Counted from the stretch's first letter, positions 1 to 9,900 are shown. The stretch: 40,957 bases of DNA from an uncultured Polaribacter sp. (GCA_905480405.1 CAJQQH010000047.1:1-40957); one strand, 5' to 3'. Made by a program: numbers and translations. The notes: generated from the sequence alone by a model not told the origin.

Positions 1-534
1 TTTGTTTACAGATTTTAAAAGTGCAACTTTTGCTTCTAAAATTGCTGTTATTTCATCTACAGATAATAACTCTTTTAAGAATTTTTTTTGTGGAATTTTA
101 TGGCAATTTGCAACAATAATATCCGATTCTATAAATCTGTAAACCCAAGAAGTACCTAGAGTAATTATAATATGTGTTACTTCTTTTAACTGTTTATGTG
201 TTATTGCAACAGCAGAATTTAAATTGTTTAAGATTTCGTTACAATCACTAGAACTTAAGCTAGAATGAGCATCATAAGAATGCCAACGTTCATTTTTAAA
301 GATTAAATCGTTCTTTAAATATTCTTTTTCATTAATTGCATTGCAAATTAAATTCTCTATAGCTTTTGGTTGAAATAGAATTCCGAAAGGATTTTGAGAT
401 GACTGAAATTTAAAGTAATTTAATTTATTACCAATACTCTCTGAAAAACATGAGCCTAATAAAAGTATTTTAGATTGATAGTTAATTAAGTTTCTAGTTT
501 CTTTTTTTAACGGAATTATTGTTTGTAGTTTCAT
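1..534 (-). CDS. GSCFA domain protein, partial (C-terminus beyond left edge)
   Basis: An open frame of 178 codons runs from an ATG at 532-534 off the left end of the window. The translation begins MKLQTIIPLKKETRN and has the family-defining LLGSCFSESIG motif near residue 26, followed by NPFGILF near residue 48 and WHSYDAHS near residue 89. These are hallmarks of the GSCFA family (PF08885), which has a GDSL/SGNH-like start with Ser as likely nucleophile; its substrate is unknown. Its ATG overlaps the stop of the upstream DUF1501 gene by one base (TAATG), which suggests translational coupling and a shared transcript with DUF1501 and DUF1800. The conserved C-terminal part cannot be judged. Family call is confident, function is not. 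Confidence 0.85.
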   Translation of the reverse strand, partial: MKLQTIIPLKKETRNLINYQSKILLLGSCFSESIGNKLNYFKFQSSQNPFGILFQPKAIENLICNAINEKEYLKNDLIFKNERWHSYDAHSSLSSSDCNEILNNLNSAVAITHKQLKEVTHIIITLGTSWVYRFIESDIIVANCHKIPQKKFLKELLSVDEITAILEAKVALLKSVNK

Positions 535-2111
535 TAGTATTTAAGTAACTTTTTTGTTTTAGAAACTCCTTTAGATTGGTAATGAACAAAATAATTTCCA
601 GTAGGTAAATTATTAATGTTAACGGTTAAAGTATGTTGTATTGCACTATATTTTTTACTTGCAATTTGTTTTACAACTGCTCCAATAGTATTATATAGTG
701 TAATTTTAACAAGTTCATTACTTCCTAAAAATTGAATATTTATTACATCGGTTGTTGGGTTTGGGTAAACCTCAATTTCTAGTTTGTCTAATGTAAAGCT
801 GTTGGTAGAAAGTGCAGCAGAACATCCTTCTTTAAAGATAGGTAATGCGTCAAATTCATCAAACAAAACAGTATTTGATTCAGATTTTGTTGCTCCTAAC
901 CAATCAGTTAAAATTGTACTATACACGTTTCTAAAGTCGAACTGCATTTGCACTCCTTCATCAACCCCAACATTTGTGTCAATCTCTGGAGCATCACCTA
1001 AAATTTGATTTTTTGCACAAGTACCAAACACAAATAAAGGAGCTGCGGTGCCATGATCTGTACCAAAGCCAGCATTAGAACGAATTCTTCTTCCAAATTC
1101 AGAATAAGTCATTCCAATTACTTTTTTATCAATATTTAATAATTGTAAATCATCTTGAAAAGCACTCATTGCATCAGATAGTTCTTTTAATAAATCTGCT
1201 TGTACACCTTTTTTAGTGTCTCCTTCTACTACTTGATTGTCATGATTATCAAAACCACCAAGTTGAACAACATATACTTTGGTTTTTAACCCGCCAGAAA
1301 TTAATTTGGCGACGTTTTTTAATTTTTCTGATAAATCTGATGAGTCATATTTTTCTGATAAGTTGTTTCCAGAAGCATTTGCAGTGGTAATTACTTCTGC
1401 ATAAGCATTTGTTTGACTAATTGTTTCATTAACGTATTTTAATGCATCTCCATAACAATTATTTGGAATTTCTCCTAAACTAGAAACTGGTGCTGTACCA
1501 GGATTTTCTGGGTCTATAATAGCCATCGAAAAATTAGAGCTAACTCCTTGGCAGGTTTCGGATACAATTTTACCAACGGTTATTGCAAACGGATGTGGAT
1601 TCTCTGTATTAGGGTAATTAATAGGGAAATTTGGGTTGTTGTTGTCGAAATAACGACCTATCCAACCAGAGGAAACATATTGATTTGCACTAGAAGCAGA
1701 ATTCCAAATATCTGTAGATCTAAAGTGAGATCTATTTTGATCTGGATAACCTACATTTTGTATAATTGATAGCTTTTCTTGTTCCCAAATTTGTTGCATT
1801 CCTGTTATAGATGGATGAAAACGTGTTGTGCTATTTACAGCTAATAATTCTGATTCTGGTATAATAATATTTGAACGTACATTTTGTAAATTACTATATT
1901 GATTTAAATCGAAAACAGTATTTAAACCATCATTTCCGCCTTGTAATTGAATTAAAACTAAAATATTTTCGTTGTCCTCTTCAAAGTTATAACCATCAGG
2001 TATTTCGTTTGCGAATATTGGAAAACCACTTAATGTAATTGGTAAAGCTGCAGAAGCAATGGTACTTAATTTAATAAAATCTCTTCTATTTAATTTTTGT
2101 GATTTCTTCAT
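534..2111 (-). CDS. DUF1501 family secreted protein with Tat signal and T9SS sorting tail
   Basis: The 525-residue protein starts with a twin-arginine signal (NRRDFIKLS, Arg9-Arg10) followed by a hydrophobic stretch, so export by Tat in a folded state is likely. The body shows the DUF1501 (sulfatase-like fold) features LIQLQGGNDGLN near residue 55, YSEFGRR and GTDHGTAAP near residue 340-355. The last 80 residues form a type IX secretion sorting domain with YPNPTTD at its start and a KTKKLLKY end, so the protein is expected at the cell surface or outside. It follows the DUF1800 gene by one base, the usual pairing in Bacteroidota and Planctomycetes. The enzymatic role of DUF1501 proteins is not established. 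Confidence 0.92.
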   Translation of the reverse strand: MKKSQKLNRRDFIKLSTIASAALPITLSGFPIFANEIPDGYNFEEDNENILVLIQLQGGNDGLNTVFDLNQYSNLQNVRSNIIIPESELLAVNSTTRFHPSITGMQQIWEQEKLSIIQNVGYPDQNRSHFRSTDIWNSASSANQYVSSGWIGRYFDNNNPNFPINYPNTENPHPFAITVGKIVSETCQGVSSNFSMAIIDPENPGTAPVSSLGEIPNNCYGDALKYVNETISQTNAYAEVITTANASGNNLSEKYDSSDLSEKLKNVAKLISGGLKTKVYVVQLGGFDNHDNQVVEGDTKKGVQADLLKELSDAMSAFQDDLQLLNIDKKVIGMTYSEFGRRIRSNAGFGTDHGTAAPLFVFGTCAKNQILGDAPEIDTNVGVDEGVQMQFDFRNVYSTILTDWLGATKSESNTVLFDEFDALPIFKEGCSAALSTNSFTLDKLEIEVYPNPTTDVINIQFLGSNELVKITLYNTIGAVVKQIASKKYSAIQHTLTVNINNLPTGNYFVHYQSKGVSKTKKLLKY

Positions 2112-2112
2112 A

Positions 2113-3735
2113 TTACATTATTTGAAATTCAGACATTTGTACCATTGTAGAAATAAGGTCTCTCAATTTTTTGTCAACGGAAATGGCTAAAGGTTGGTTC
2201 GTTGGATTAGATAAATATTCTGAATACTCAATAGTCCATTCTTCATCTGGTAATCCTGGAATTAAAATATCTTTTAAGGTTGTAATTTGGTTTTGTGAAA
2301 TTTCGTAATTAAATAACTGTTCTGCCAATGCCTTTATTAAAATGTTTGGATCTTGAGAGTTATTAATAGATGCTGTTATTGTTAAAACAGGTGTTAATGG
2401 AGGTACTGTATAATTTATGCCATCTATAACTAATTCTCCACCAGTAACAATAACTTTGCTATACGATAATCTCTTAGGTAGTAATAGATTATTAACCCAG
2501 CTTTTATAGAACAATGGTTCTTGGTAGTATGCTTTCCAACCAGAAACATTTGGATGATGAAACATAGATTGATTTATATCTGTGGTTGCTAAATATAATA
2601 CATAAGCAAATTCATATTCAGATTGAATAGTTGTTGTTGGTGCAGAAAAAAGTAAAGATTTTGTAGTTGAAAACATTAAGTCGATTGGGCTTTTCATCAT
2701 GCAAAAAGTGTTTTCAAAAAAATGTTCTGACGCTAATAAAATTTTTAGTGCTTGTATAATTTCATAATTATTATCTCTTATTGTTTTTGCTAAAGGTTCT
2801 ATTATATTGGTTTCAATTTCTGAAGTTATTTCAGAATTTACAAACCATCTATATAATTTTCTTGTTATAAATCTAGAACATTCATCTTGCTCAAAAATTT
2901 TATCGATTAAATCTTTATACTCTTCTTCTCCGTTTTCAGATATAATCGCATTTCCAAATCTATGAGATAATTTTTTGTCTCCTTTTGTGTGCTTGTCGTT
3001 AGAAAAAAAAGGAATTAAAGCATCTTCATGTGTTAACGACCTAACTCTCCAACCGGTAAGTACCTTTGCCATTTGTACAACATCTTCTTCGGTATAATTT
3101 GTATAATCTCCGTTTCCTACCGCATTTCCTTTTCCAATTGTAAAAAGCTCTAATAATTCTCTAGAATAGTTTTCATTAGGAGCAGCATCTGTATTAATGG
3201 CGCCACTTAAATACTTTAGCATGTTTGTGTCTATAGTAATTTGCTTTGTTAGCTCTTTAAAATTACCAAGTGAATGCGTTCTAATTAAGTTTATGTATTC
3301 GTATTCTCTATGAGGATTTGTGTTTTCTGCTACAAAATGATTATGCCAGAATAAAGTTAGTTTCTCTCTAATAGAAATTTCTGCATTCTGCATTTGTAAA
3401 AAAGACCAAGCATATAAAGAGTTGCTGCGTGTTCTTAATATACGATTTTGTTCTTCTGTTGACGTTGTAAAAGGTATTGGATCTGCATGCACCCAAGTTT
3501 CGCCATATTTGGCTCCAGGATCATCAATTTGATCAGAGTTATCACCATCTGGATAATATTTTACAGGAGGGTCTGGTAAATCTTGTACTGTAAAAAGTGT
3601 ATCTATAGTTTTACTTAACCCTAATGAAATAGTACTATTTACAAGAGATTCAGAAATACCAAAAGAGGCTCTTTTTAATAAGTGTCTTGCTTCTTTAGCT
3701 GTCCAACTTCCTTTATAAGTATCTAAATATGGCAT
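2113..3735 (-). CDS. DUF1800 family protein
   Basis: The 540-residue protein begins with the DUF1800 opening (AKEARHLLKRASFG at about residue 14) and has the other conserved blocks: LTLFWHNHF near residue 125, NENYSRELLELFT near residue 187 and VVQMAKVLTGWRV near residue 220. DUF1800 proteins are almost always encoded beside DUF1501, as here (one base between the genes). I see no signal peptide, lipobox or sorting tail, unlike its neighbour. Function is unknown; the pairing implies a common complex or substrate. The family assignment is secure. Confidence 0.92.
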   Translation of the reverse strand: MPYLDTYKGSWTAKEARHLLKRASFGISESLVNSTISLGLSKTIDTLFTVQDLPDPPVKYYPDGDNSDQIDDPGAKYGETWVHADPIPFTTSTEEQNRILRTRSNSLYAWSFLQMQNAEISIREKLTLFWHNHFVAENTNPHREYEYINLIRTHSLGNFKELTKQITIDTNMLKYLSGAINTDAAPNENYSRELLELFTIGKGNAVGNGDYTNYTEEDVVQMAKVLTGWRVRSLTHEDALIPFFSNDKHTKGDKKLSHRFGNAIISENGEEEYKDLIDKIFEQDECSRFITRKLYRWFVNSEITSEIETNIIEPLAKTIRDNNYEIIQALKILLASEHFFENTFCMMKSPIDLMFSTTKSLLFSAPTTTIQSEYEFAYVLYLATTDINQSMFHHPNVSGWKAYYQEPLFYKSWVNNLLLPKRLSYSKVIVTGGELVIDGINYTVPPLTPVLTITASINNSQDPNILIKALAEQLFNYEISQNQITTLKDILIPGLPDEEWTIEYSEYLSNPTNQPLAISVDKKLRDLISTMVQMSEFQIM

Positions 3736-3785
3736 GGTTTAAAGATAAGGGTTTAACAGCAATTTAAATGTTAAATTATTTAGAC

Positions 3786-3817
3786 GAAACATATCTAGCG
3801 TCTTTTTTTAGACCAAA
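3786..3817 (-). promoter_or_regulatory. Candidate promoter for the DUF1800-DUF1501-GSCFA operon
   Basis: Reading the minus strand, TTTG (plus 3814-3817) is followed after 20 bases by TATGTTTC (plus 3786-3793), one base off the Bacteroidota -7 consensus TAnnTTTG. It lies at the very end of alaS, about 50 bases upstream of the DUF1800 start at 3735. The match is imperfect, and read-through from alaS is an alternative. Confidence 0.35.
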
Positions 3818-6426
3818 TAGTCTACTGCTTTTTCTAAAGCTTTAGTAATTCCACCTGGATTTTTACCACCTGCAGTAGCAAAAAATGGTTGCCCGCCACC
3901 GCCACCGTGAATTAATTTACCCAATTCTCTAACAACAGTACCTGCATTATAACCACGCTCATTTGCTAATTCTTTAGAGATATAACAAGTTAACATTGCT
4001 TTGTCTTTTGCTGGAGCAGTTGCAAATAATAAAAATAAGTTCTGATGTTCTTTACCAATTTCAAAAGCTAAATTTTTAATTCCGTTTGCATCTAAATCAA
4101 CCTTAGTTGCTAAAAATTGGACACCATTTATTTCTTGCAATTGATTTTTAATTTCTCCTGATAAATTTTTAGCTTTATCCTTTAATAGCTGCTCAATCTG
4201 TTTCTGTAAAGATGTATTCTCATCTTGTAATTTCTGTACAGCTTTTACAGGGTCTTTTGTGTTATTTAAGATGTCTTTAACTTCAAATAAAACTCTGTTG
4301 TTCTCAAAATAAAAATCTTTAACAGCATCATTTGTAATTGCTTCAATTCTTCTAATTCCTGCAGCAACTGCACCTTCAGATTTAATTTTGAAGTGCCAAA
4401 TATCTCCTGTGTTTTTTACATGAGTTCCTCCACAAAGTTCTACTGAGTTTCCAAATTTGATTGCTCTTACAGTGTCTCCGTATTTTTCACCAAACAAAGC
4501 CATTGCACCTTCGTCAATTGCTTGTTGCATTGGTATATTTCTTTTTTCTTCTAAATTTAACTTACCAGATATTCTTGCATTTACAAAATTTTCTACATCT
4601 CTTAATTCTTCAACAGTCATTTTTGAAAAGTGAGAAAAATCGAAACGTAAGTATTTAGAATGTACAGCAGAACCTTTTTGCTCTACATGTGTACCTAAAA
4701 TTTCTCTAAGTGCTTGGTGTAATAGATGAGTTGCTGTATGGTTACATTCTGTTCTGTAACGTTGTTTTTCATCAACAACAGCTTTAAAATTTTCGTTTAA
4801 ATGTTTAGGTAAGTTTTTAGTGAAATGAATAATTACATTATTTTCTTTCTTAGTATCTAAAATGTAAACAACATCTCCATGCGTATCTTTTAGGTATCCT
4901 TTATCTCCAACTTGCCCACCACCTTCTGGGTAAAAAGGTGTTAAATTAAAAACAAGTTGATACATTTCTCCATCTTTTTTAGAGGTTACTTTTCTATATC
5001 TTGTTAATTTAACATTAGCTTCTAAAAGATCGTAACCTATAAACTCTTCAACAGCATCATCGTTTAATACAGTCCAATCTTCTGTAGACATTTCACTTGC
5101 AGCTCTAGATCTATTTTTTTGTTTTTGAAGTTCAATTTCAAAACCTTTTTCATCTAAAGTATATCCTTTTTCTGATAAAATTAAAGCAGTTAAATCGATA
5201 GGGAAACCGTAGGTGTCATATAATTCAAAAGCTTTATCACCAGAAATTTCTTTTGTTTTTGATGATGTAATAATACCGTCTAATAGTATTAATCCCTGAT
5301 CTAATGCTCTTAGAAATGACGTTTCTTCTTCTTTAATTACATTTTCAATTAATTGTTTTTGCGCTTTCAGTTCTGGGAAAGCTGTTCCCATTTTTTCACT
5401 TAAAACACCTACTAACCTGTAAATAAAAGGTTCTTTTTTATCTAAGAATGTAAAACCATATCGAACAGCTCTTCTAAGAATTCTACGAATTACGTAACCA
5501 GAACCAGTATTACTAGGTAATTGACCATCTGCAATAGAAAAAGCAACAGCTCTAACATGATCAGAAATTACACGAGTTGCAATATCTTGTTTTTCATTAG
5601 AACCATATTTAGTATTTGTAATGGTTTCTATTTCTCTAATTATAGGTGTAAAAACATCGGTATCATAATTAGATTGCACTCCTTGTAAAACCATACAAAG
5701 ACGTTCAAATCCCATACCAGTATCAATATGTTTGTTTGGTAATTCTTCTAAAACACCATTTGCTTTTCTGTTGTATTGCATAAAAACCAAGTTCCATATT
5801 TCTACAACATGTGGGTGATCTTCATTTATTAAAGTACGTCCATCAACTTTAGCTTTTTCTTCTGCAGAACGAATATCAACATGAATCTCAGAGCAAGGTC
5901 CACAAGGTCCTTGTTCTCCCATTTCCCAAAAATTATCTTTTTTATTCCCTTTTAAAATACGGTCTTCGGCAATGTATTGTTTCCAAATATCAAATGCTTC
6001 GGTGTCCATATCAAGATTGTCATCGTCATCAGACCCTTCGAAAACTGTAACATATAAAATATCTTTGTCAATTTTATAAACTTCGGTCAATAATTCCCAA
6101 GCCCAAGCAATAGCTTCTTTTTTAAAATAATCTCCAAAAGACCAGTTACCTAACATCTCAAATAAAGTGTGATGATAAGTGTCATAACCTACTTCTTCTA
6201 AATCATTATGCTTACCAGATACACGCAAACATTTTTGTGAATCTGTAATTCTATTATTTTTAGGAGTACCGTTTCCTAAAAAATATTCTTTAAAAGGTAC
6301 CATTCCAGCATTTACAAACATTAAAGTAGGGTCATCCTTTGTTATCATTGGAGCAGAAGGAACTACTAAGTGAGATTTTTCTTGAAAAAAGTTTAAAAAA
6401 GCGGAACGAATATCTTGAGATTTCAT
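3808..6426 (-). CDS. alaS: Alanine--tRNA ligase
   Basis: This 872-residue cytoplasmic enzyme charges tRNA-Ala and clears mischarged Ser/Gly through its editing domain. The length matches bacterial AlaS. The class II catalytic core is at the N-terminus ([21 protein letters not shown], then [11 protein letters not shown]). The editing domain carries zinc-binding HTATHLLHQ and CGGTHV motifs, and the C-terminus ends with the DHHA1-type glycine-rich segment [15 protein letters not shown]. The ATG at 6426 begins [11 protein letters not shown], the normal N-terminus for the family. It is divergent from the M23 peptidase gene across 159 bases. No truncation or frameshift is seen. Confidence 0.98.
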   Translation of the reverse strand: MKSQDIRSAFLNFFQEKSHLVVPSAPMITKDDPTLMFVNAGMVPFKEYFLGNGTPKNNRITDSQKCLRVSGKHNDLEEVGYDTYHHTLFEMLGNWSFGDYFKKEAIAWAWELLTEVYKIDKDILYVTVFEGSDDDDNLDMDTEAFDIWKQYIAEDRILKGNKKDNFWEMGEQGPCGPCSEIHVDIRSAEEKAKVDGRTLINEDHPHVVEIWNLVFMQYNRKANGVLEELPNKHIDTGMGFERLCMVLQGVQSNYDTDVFTPIIREIETITNTKYGSNEKQDIATRVISDHVRAVAFSIADGQLPSNTGSGYVIRRILRRAVRYGFTFLDKKEPFIYRLVGVLSEKMGTAFPELKAQKQLIENVIKEEETSFLRALDQGLILLDGIITSSKTKEISGDKAFELYDTYGFPIDLTALILSEKGYTLDEKGFEIELQKQKNRSRAASEMSTEDWTVLNDDAVEEFIGYDLLEANVKLTRYRKVTSKKDGEMYQLVFNLTPFYPEGGGQVGDKGYLKDTHGDVVYILDTKKENNVIIHFTKNLPKHLNENFKAVVDEKQRYRTECNHTATHLLHQALREILGTHVEQKGSAVHSKYLRFDFSHFSKMTVEELRDVENFVNARISGKLNLEEKRNIPMQQAIDEGAMALFGEKYGDTVRAIKFGNSVELCGGTHVKNTGDIWHFKIKSEGAVAAGIRRIEAITNDAVKDFYFENNRVLFEVKDILNNTKDPVKAVQKLQDENTSLQKQIEQLLKDKAKNLSGEIKNQLQEINGVQFLATKVDLDANGIKNLAFEIGKEHQNLFLLFATAPAKDKAMLTCYISKELANERGYNAGTVVRELGKLIHGGGGGQPFFATAGGKNPGGITKALEKAVDYLV

Positions 6427-6509
6427 AAAAAAGAAGTTTCCAACTAAGTTGGATTATGTTAATTTATTTTTTAAAAACCACTTAAAATAAGCAGTTGTAA
6501 AACATTTTG

Positions 6510-6517
6510 TAAATTTG
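6510..6517 (+). promoter_or_regulatory. Candidate -7 element for the M23/MerR transcript
   Basis: TAAATTTG matches the Bacteroidota -7 consensus TAnnTTTG and sits 69 bases before the M23 start. No convincing TTG is seen at the right distance upstream, so support is the -7 element alone. Confidence 0.3.
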
Positions 6518-6563
6518 TTAGTTCTTATAAAGAGGTTTTAAATGTAAAAACCAATTTAAAGAA

Positions 6564-6592
6564 CAAAAATAGTACATTTAGCATTATGGCAA
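6564..6592 (-). promoter_or_regulatory. Candidate alaS promoter overlapping the M23 gene start
   Basis: On the minus strand TATTTTTG (plus 6564-6571) is a perfect TAnnTTTG -7 element. TTG (complement of CAA at plus 6590-6592) lies 18 bases upstream of it at the -33 position. Transcription would begin near 6556, giving an alaS leader of about 130 bases. The -33 element lies inside codons 2-3 of the divergent M23 gene. Confidence 0.45.
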
Positions 6593-7548
6593 AAGTAAAA
6601 TATTATTATGATGAGGATACTCTTTCCTACAGAAAAATTACTGTAGATAAGAGCAATTATTATAGAAGAATACTTTTTAGTGTTTTAGGTATTATCTTAA
6701 TTGCTTTTTTTGGCTTTATTGGCTTTAGTCAAATAATTATGTCACCATCAGAGAGAGCTCAAAATAGAGAGTTCGAAAACTTAAAATTTCACTATGAAAT
6801 CTTAGGAAAAAGATTAGAAGAGAGTTCTAATATTTTATCGCAATTACAAGAAAGAGATAACAATATTTATAGAAGTTATTTTGAAGCAAACCCAATACCA
6901 GAAGAACAACGAAAAGCTGGATTTGGAGGAGTAAATAGATATAAAAACTTAGAAGGATTTGATAATTCTAATCTTATAAAAAATATAACTAAAGAAATAG
7001 ATGTTTTATCAAAGCAAATGGTAGTACAGTCTAAATCTTTAGATGAAATTGTAGTTTTGGCAAAAGAAAAAAAAGATATGCTTGCTTCTATACCAGCAAT
7101 ACTACCTATTAAAAAAGATGATTTTTATGTTGCTTCTGGTTATAAAATGAGAATGCATCCCATTTTAAAAATAAATAAGTTTCATAAAGGAATGGATTTT
7201 ACTGCGCCTACAGGAACGCCGGTTTATGCTTCTGGTAATGGAGAAATACATAGAGCACAAAGAAGTAGTACTTTTGGGAAAGTAATTTATATTAAACATG
7301 GTTATGGTTACACTACAATTTACGCGCATTTAAGTAAAATGAAAGTAAAAAGAGGTCAGAAAGTAAAAAGAGGAGACTTAATAGGTTTTGTAGGTAATAC
7401 AGGATTATCTGTTTCTTCTCATTTACATTATGAAGTTCATAAAAACGATAGGCCTCTAAATCCTATTAATTTTTATTATGGTAATTTAACTTTGGATGAG
7501 TTTGCAGCTTTACAAAAAACATCAGAACAAAGTCAATCTCTAGATTAA
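6586..7548 (+). CDS. M23 family metallopeptidase (membrane-anchored peptidoglycan hydrolase)
   Basis: This 320-residue protein has a single N-terminal membrane segment at about residues 29-50, a charged helical region to about 170 that is probably coiled coil, and a C-terminal LytM/M23 domain. Zinc ligands are visible: His200 and Asp204 in HKGMD and the HLH pair around His279-His281 in SSHLHYEVH. The domain should act in the periplasm, cutting peptidoglycan cross-links or, in DipM/EnvC-like fashion, regulating other hydrolases; intact ligands favour an active enzyme. The MerR gene follows after two bases, a common pairing in Flavobacteriia. Substrate bond is not determinable from sequence. 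Confidence 0.93.
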   Translation: MAKVKYYYDEDTLSYRKITVDKSNYYRRILFSVLGIILIAFFGFIGFSQIIMSPSERAQNREFENLKFHYEILGKRLEESSNILSQLQERDNNIYRSYFEANPIPEEQRKAGFGGVNRYKNLEGFDNSNLIKNITKEIDVLSKQMVVQSKSLDEIVVLAKEKKDMLASIPAILPIKKDDFYVASGYKMRMHPILKINKFHKGMDFTAPTGTPVYASGNGEIHRAQRSSTFGKVIYIKHGYGYTTIYAHLSKMKVKRGQKVKRGDLIGFVGNTGLSVSSHLHYEVHKNDRPLNPINFYYGNLTLDEFAALQKTSEQSQSLD

Positions 7549-7550
7549 TT

Positions 7551-7880
7551 ATGCACATAAATTTACCTGAAAAAATATATTATAAAATAGGAGAAGTTGC
7601 TAAAGCTTTTGGTGTAAACACATCATTAATCCGTTTTTGGGAAAAAGAGTTTGATATTATTAAGCCTAAAAAAAATGCTAAAGGAAATCGCCTTTTTACT
7701 CCAGAAGATATTAAAAACTTTAAGCTAATATTCAATTTAGTAAAAGAAAGAGGTTTCACGTTAGAAGGAGCAAAACAAAAGTTAAGAAAAAATCCAGAAA
7801 GTGTATTTAATAATCACGAAATTATAAGCAGATTAGAGGCTGTAAGATCTGAACTTCAAAAAATAAAAAATCAACTTTAA
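7551..7880 (+). CDS. MerR family transcriptional regulator
   Basis: A short 109-residue MerR protein. The winged HTH occupies residues 8-75 (KIGEVAKAFGVNTSLIRFWEKEFD, then the wing with NRLFTPEDIKNF), followed by a dimerisation helix to the C-terminus. There is no effector-binding domain and no cysteine, so metal sensing of the MerR/CueR type is unlikely. Two bases separate it from the M23 peptidase gene, implying co-translation and perhaps a role in envelope regulation. It lies 205 bases upstream of the acyl-CoA operon and could in principle act there, though nothing in the sequence demonstrates this. Confidence 0.9.
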   Translation: MHINLPEKIYYKIGEVAKAFGVNTSLIRFWEKEFDIIKPKKNAKGNRLFTPEDIKNFKLIFNLVKERGFTLEGAKQKLRKNPESVFNNHEIISRLEAVRSELQKIKNQL

Positions 7881-7973
7881 AAGTTATTAAAAATAATTTT
7901 TTCAAGTTTATAAACACTATAAAATAGAGTCTTTACTTTAATTTTTTAAGATGTTTTTAAATTTGAAGAAAAC

Positions 7974-8004
7974 GCATAGTTATGTTGTTTACTATGCATG
8001 CATA
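7974..8004 (+). promoter_or_regulatory. Candidate operator upstream of the acyl-CoA operon
   Basis: A 7-bp perfect inverted repeat GCATAGT (7974-7980) / ACTATGC (7991-7997) with a 10-base spacer overlaps a second, perfect 12-bp palindrome TATGCATGCATA (7993-8004). The half-site GCATA/TATGC therefore occurs three times just upstream of the -7 element at 8015. The position suits a repressor or activator site. No regulator gene is adjacent apart from the MerR gene upstream. Confidence 0.4.
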
Positions 8005-8014
8005 ATATTTTCGC

Positions 8015-8022
8015 TATATTTG
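8015..8022 (+). promoter_or_regulatory. Promoter -7 element of the acyl-CoA dehydrogenase operon
   Basis: TATATTTG is a perfect TAnnTTTG element 63 bases before the first gene. No canonical TTG lies 17-23 bases upstream, which would fit control by a factor bound at the palindromes at 7974-8004. A second -7-like TAAATTTG lies at 7958-7965. Confidence 0.5.
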
Positions 8023-8085
8023 AAGACCAAGCAAATCAGATTATTAACTGATATGTAATAAAACTTAACGAAAAACTTTAATATT

Positions 8086-9900
8086 ATGCCTAAAAAGTAT
8101 GTAGACCTAGAAACACTTAAATACATACTTTATGATATACACAAGTTAGAAAATTTACTTACTGCTGAAAGATTCCAAGATCATGACATGGAATCGTTAA
8201 ATCTTTTTATAGATTCTGTAAAAGAATTTTCTGATAGAGAACTGTATCCATATTTCAGAGAAATGGATGAAAACCCTGCATATCATAAAGACGGAACTGT
8301 AATTGTTCATAAACAAGTAGAAACAGTAATGCGTCAATCTGGAGAGATGGGCATTATTGCCGCCTGTTTCGATTATAAAGACGGCGGTTTACAGATGCCA
8401 ATTTCAGTTTTTCAGGCAGTTTTATATATTATGGATGCTGCCAATAATCATTTACCAGGTTACCCAAGTTTAACGTTAGGTTCTGCAGAATTAATTGTAG
8501 AATTTGGAACTGAAGATTTAAAGAAAACCTACGTACCAAATATGCTTGCTGGTGTTTGGGCAGGTACAATGTGTTTAACAGAACCGCAAGCGGGAAGTTC
8601 ACTTTCTGATATTACAACAAAGGCAACTCCAACCAATGATGGTTTTTATAAAATAAGCGGACAAAAAATATTTATTTCTGGAGGAGATCATCAATATGCA
8701 GAAAACTTTGTGCATTTGGTGTTGGCTAGAATTGAAGGCGCTCCACAAGGAACAAAAGGAATTTCTTTGTTTGTAGTTCCTAAAAACAGATTAAAAGAAG
8801 ACGGGACTTTAGAATATAATGATGTAATGACGGTTGCCGATTTTCAAAAAATGGGACAGCGTGGTTATTGTACAACACATTTAGGTTTTGGAGATAATGA
8901 CGATTGTAGAGGTTGGCTTGTTGGTGAAGAGCACAAAGGTTTAAAGCAAATGTTTTTAATGATGAATGGCGCAAGAATTGCCGTTGGTAGAGGTGCTGCT
9001 GCAATTACAATGGCTGCTTACAGAGCATCATTACAATATGCAAATGAAAGACCACAAGGAAGAAAGTTAACAGCTAATGGAAAGAAAAACCCAAATGAAA
9101 GTCAGAGTTTAATTATTGAACATCCAGATGTTAGAAGAATGTTGTTGTTACAAAAAGCAATTGCAGAAGGTTCTTTAAGTTTGGTGTTTTTAGCTTCAAA
9201 ATATCACGATATTATTCACTCTACATCTTCAGAAGAAGAAAAAGAGAAGTACAATTTATTGTTAGAAATGATAATTCCTATTGTAAAGACTTTTCCTTCG
9301 GAAGCAGGAGCAGAATCTGTAGATAACGGATTGCAAGTTTTAGGAGGCTATGGTTTTTGTACCGATTTTGTGCTACAACAATACTATAGAGATATTAGAA
9401 TTTCTGCTTTATACGAAGGTACAACCGGAATTCAATCGCAAGATTTATTGGGTAGAAAAGTGACCATGAAAAACGGAGAAGGTTTGGAGTTGTTGGCTGC
9501 AGAAATTATGAAGACAATTCATTTAGCTTCAAAAGATGACGATTTAAAAGGTTACGCAGTTGTTTTAGGTGAAAAATTACAATTGTCTCAAAAAGTATTA
9601 GGTCATTTAATGCCTTTTGCAATGAAAGGAAACTACGAGCGTTACTTGGCAGATGCTAATTTGTTTATGGAATATATGAGTATTGTTACTTTAGGTTGGT
9701 TGTGGTTAGAAATGGCTGTAGATGCTAAAAATGCGCTTGCAAATGGTGATAGAAATTATTCAGAAATTTTTTATGAAAGTAAGATTCATACCATGAAATT
9801 TTACTTTAAATATGAAGTTCCAAAAACAAATTCGTTGGCAGAATCTTTAATGAATAACGAAGAAATTACAATTAAAAAAGACAAAGAATACATTTTATAA
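8086..9900 (+). CDS. Acyl-CoA dehydrogenase, large form with C-terminal extension
   Basis: This 604-residue FAD enzyme oxidises acyl-CoA to trans-2-enoyl-CoA, the first beta-oxidation step. The usual domains appear in order: N-terminal helical region, middle domain with MCLTEPQAGSSLSD (near residue 163) that contacts FAD/substrate, and the C-terminal helical domain with the catalytic glutamate in ALYEGTTGIQ (Glu444). About 150 extra residues follow, as in the DmdC/large-ACAD subgroup rather than the ~400-residue mitochondrial type. It is the first gene of a five-gene operon and its stop overlaps the next start by one base (TAATG). Substrate chain length cannot be read from sequence; a branched or long chain is possible. 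Confidence 0.93.
   Translation: MPKKYVDLETLKYILYDIHKLENLLTAERFQDHDMESLNLFIDSVKEFSDRELYPYFREMDENPAYHKDGTVIVHKQVETVMRQSGEMGIIAACFDYKDGGLQMPISVFQAVLYIMDAANNHLPGYPSLTLGSAELIVEFGTEDLKKTYVPNMLAGVWAGTMCLTEPQAGSSLSDITTKATPTNDGFYKISGQKIFISGGDHQYAENFVHLVLARIEGAPQGTKGISLFVVPKNRLKEDGTLEYNDVMTVADFQKMGQRGYCTTHLGFGDNDDCRGWLVGEEHKGLKQMFLMMNGARIAVGRGAAAITMAAYRASLQYANERPQGRKLTANGKKNPNESQSLIIEHPDVRRMLLLQKAIAEGSLSLVFLASKYHDIIHSTSSEEEKEKYNLLLEMIIPIVKTFPSEAGAESVDNGLQVLGGYGFCTDFVLQQYYRDIRISALYEGTTGIQSQDLLGRKVTMKNGEGLELLAAEIMKTIHLASKDDDLKGYAVVLGEKLQLSQKVLGHLMPFAMKGNYERYLADANLFMEYMSIVTLGWLWLEMAVDAKNALANGDRNYSEIFYESKIHTMKFYFKYEVPKTNSLAESLMNNEEITIKKDKEYIL

Noticed and set aside
3782..3806. AGACG...CGTCT stem followed by T-tract, plus-strand terminator
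   Set aside because: Only five base pairs with a long loop, and no plus-strand gene precedes it.
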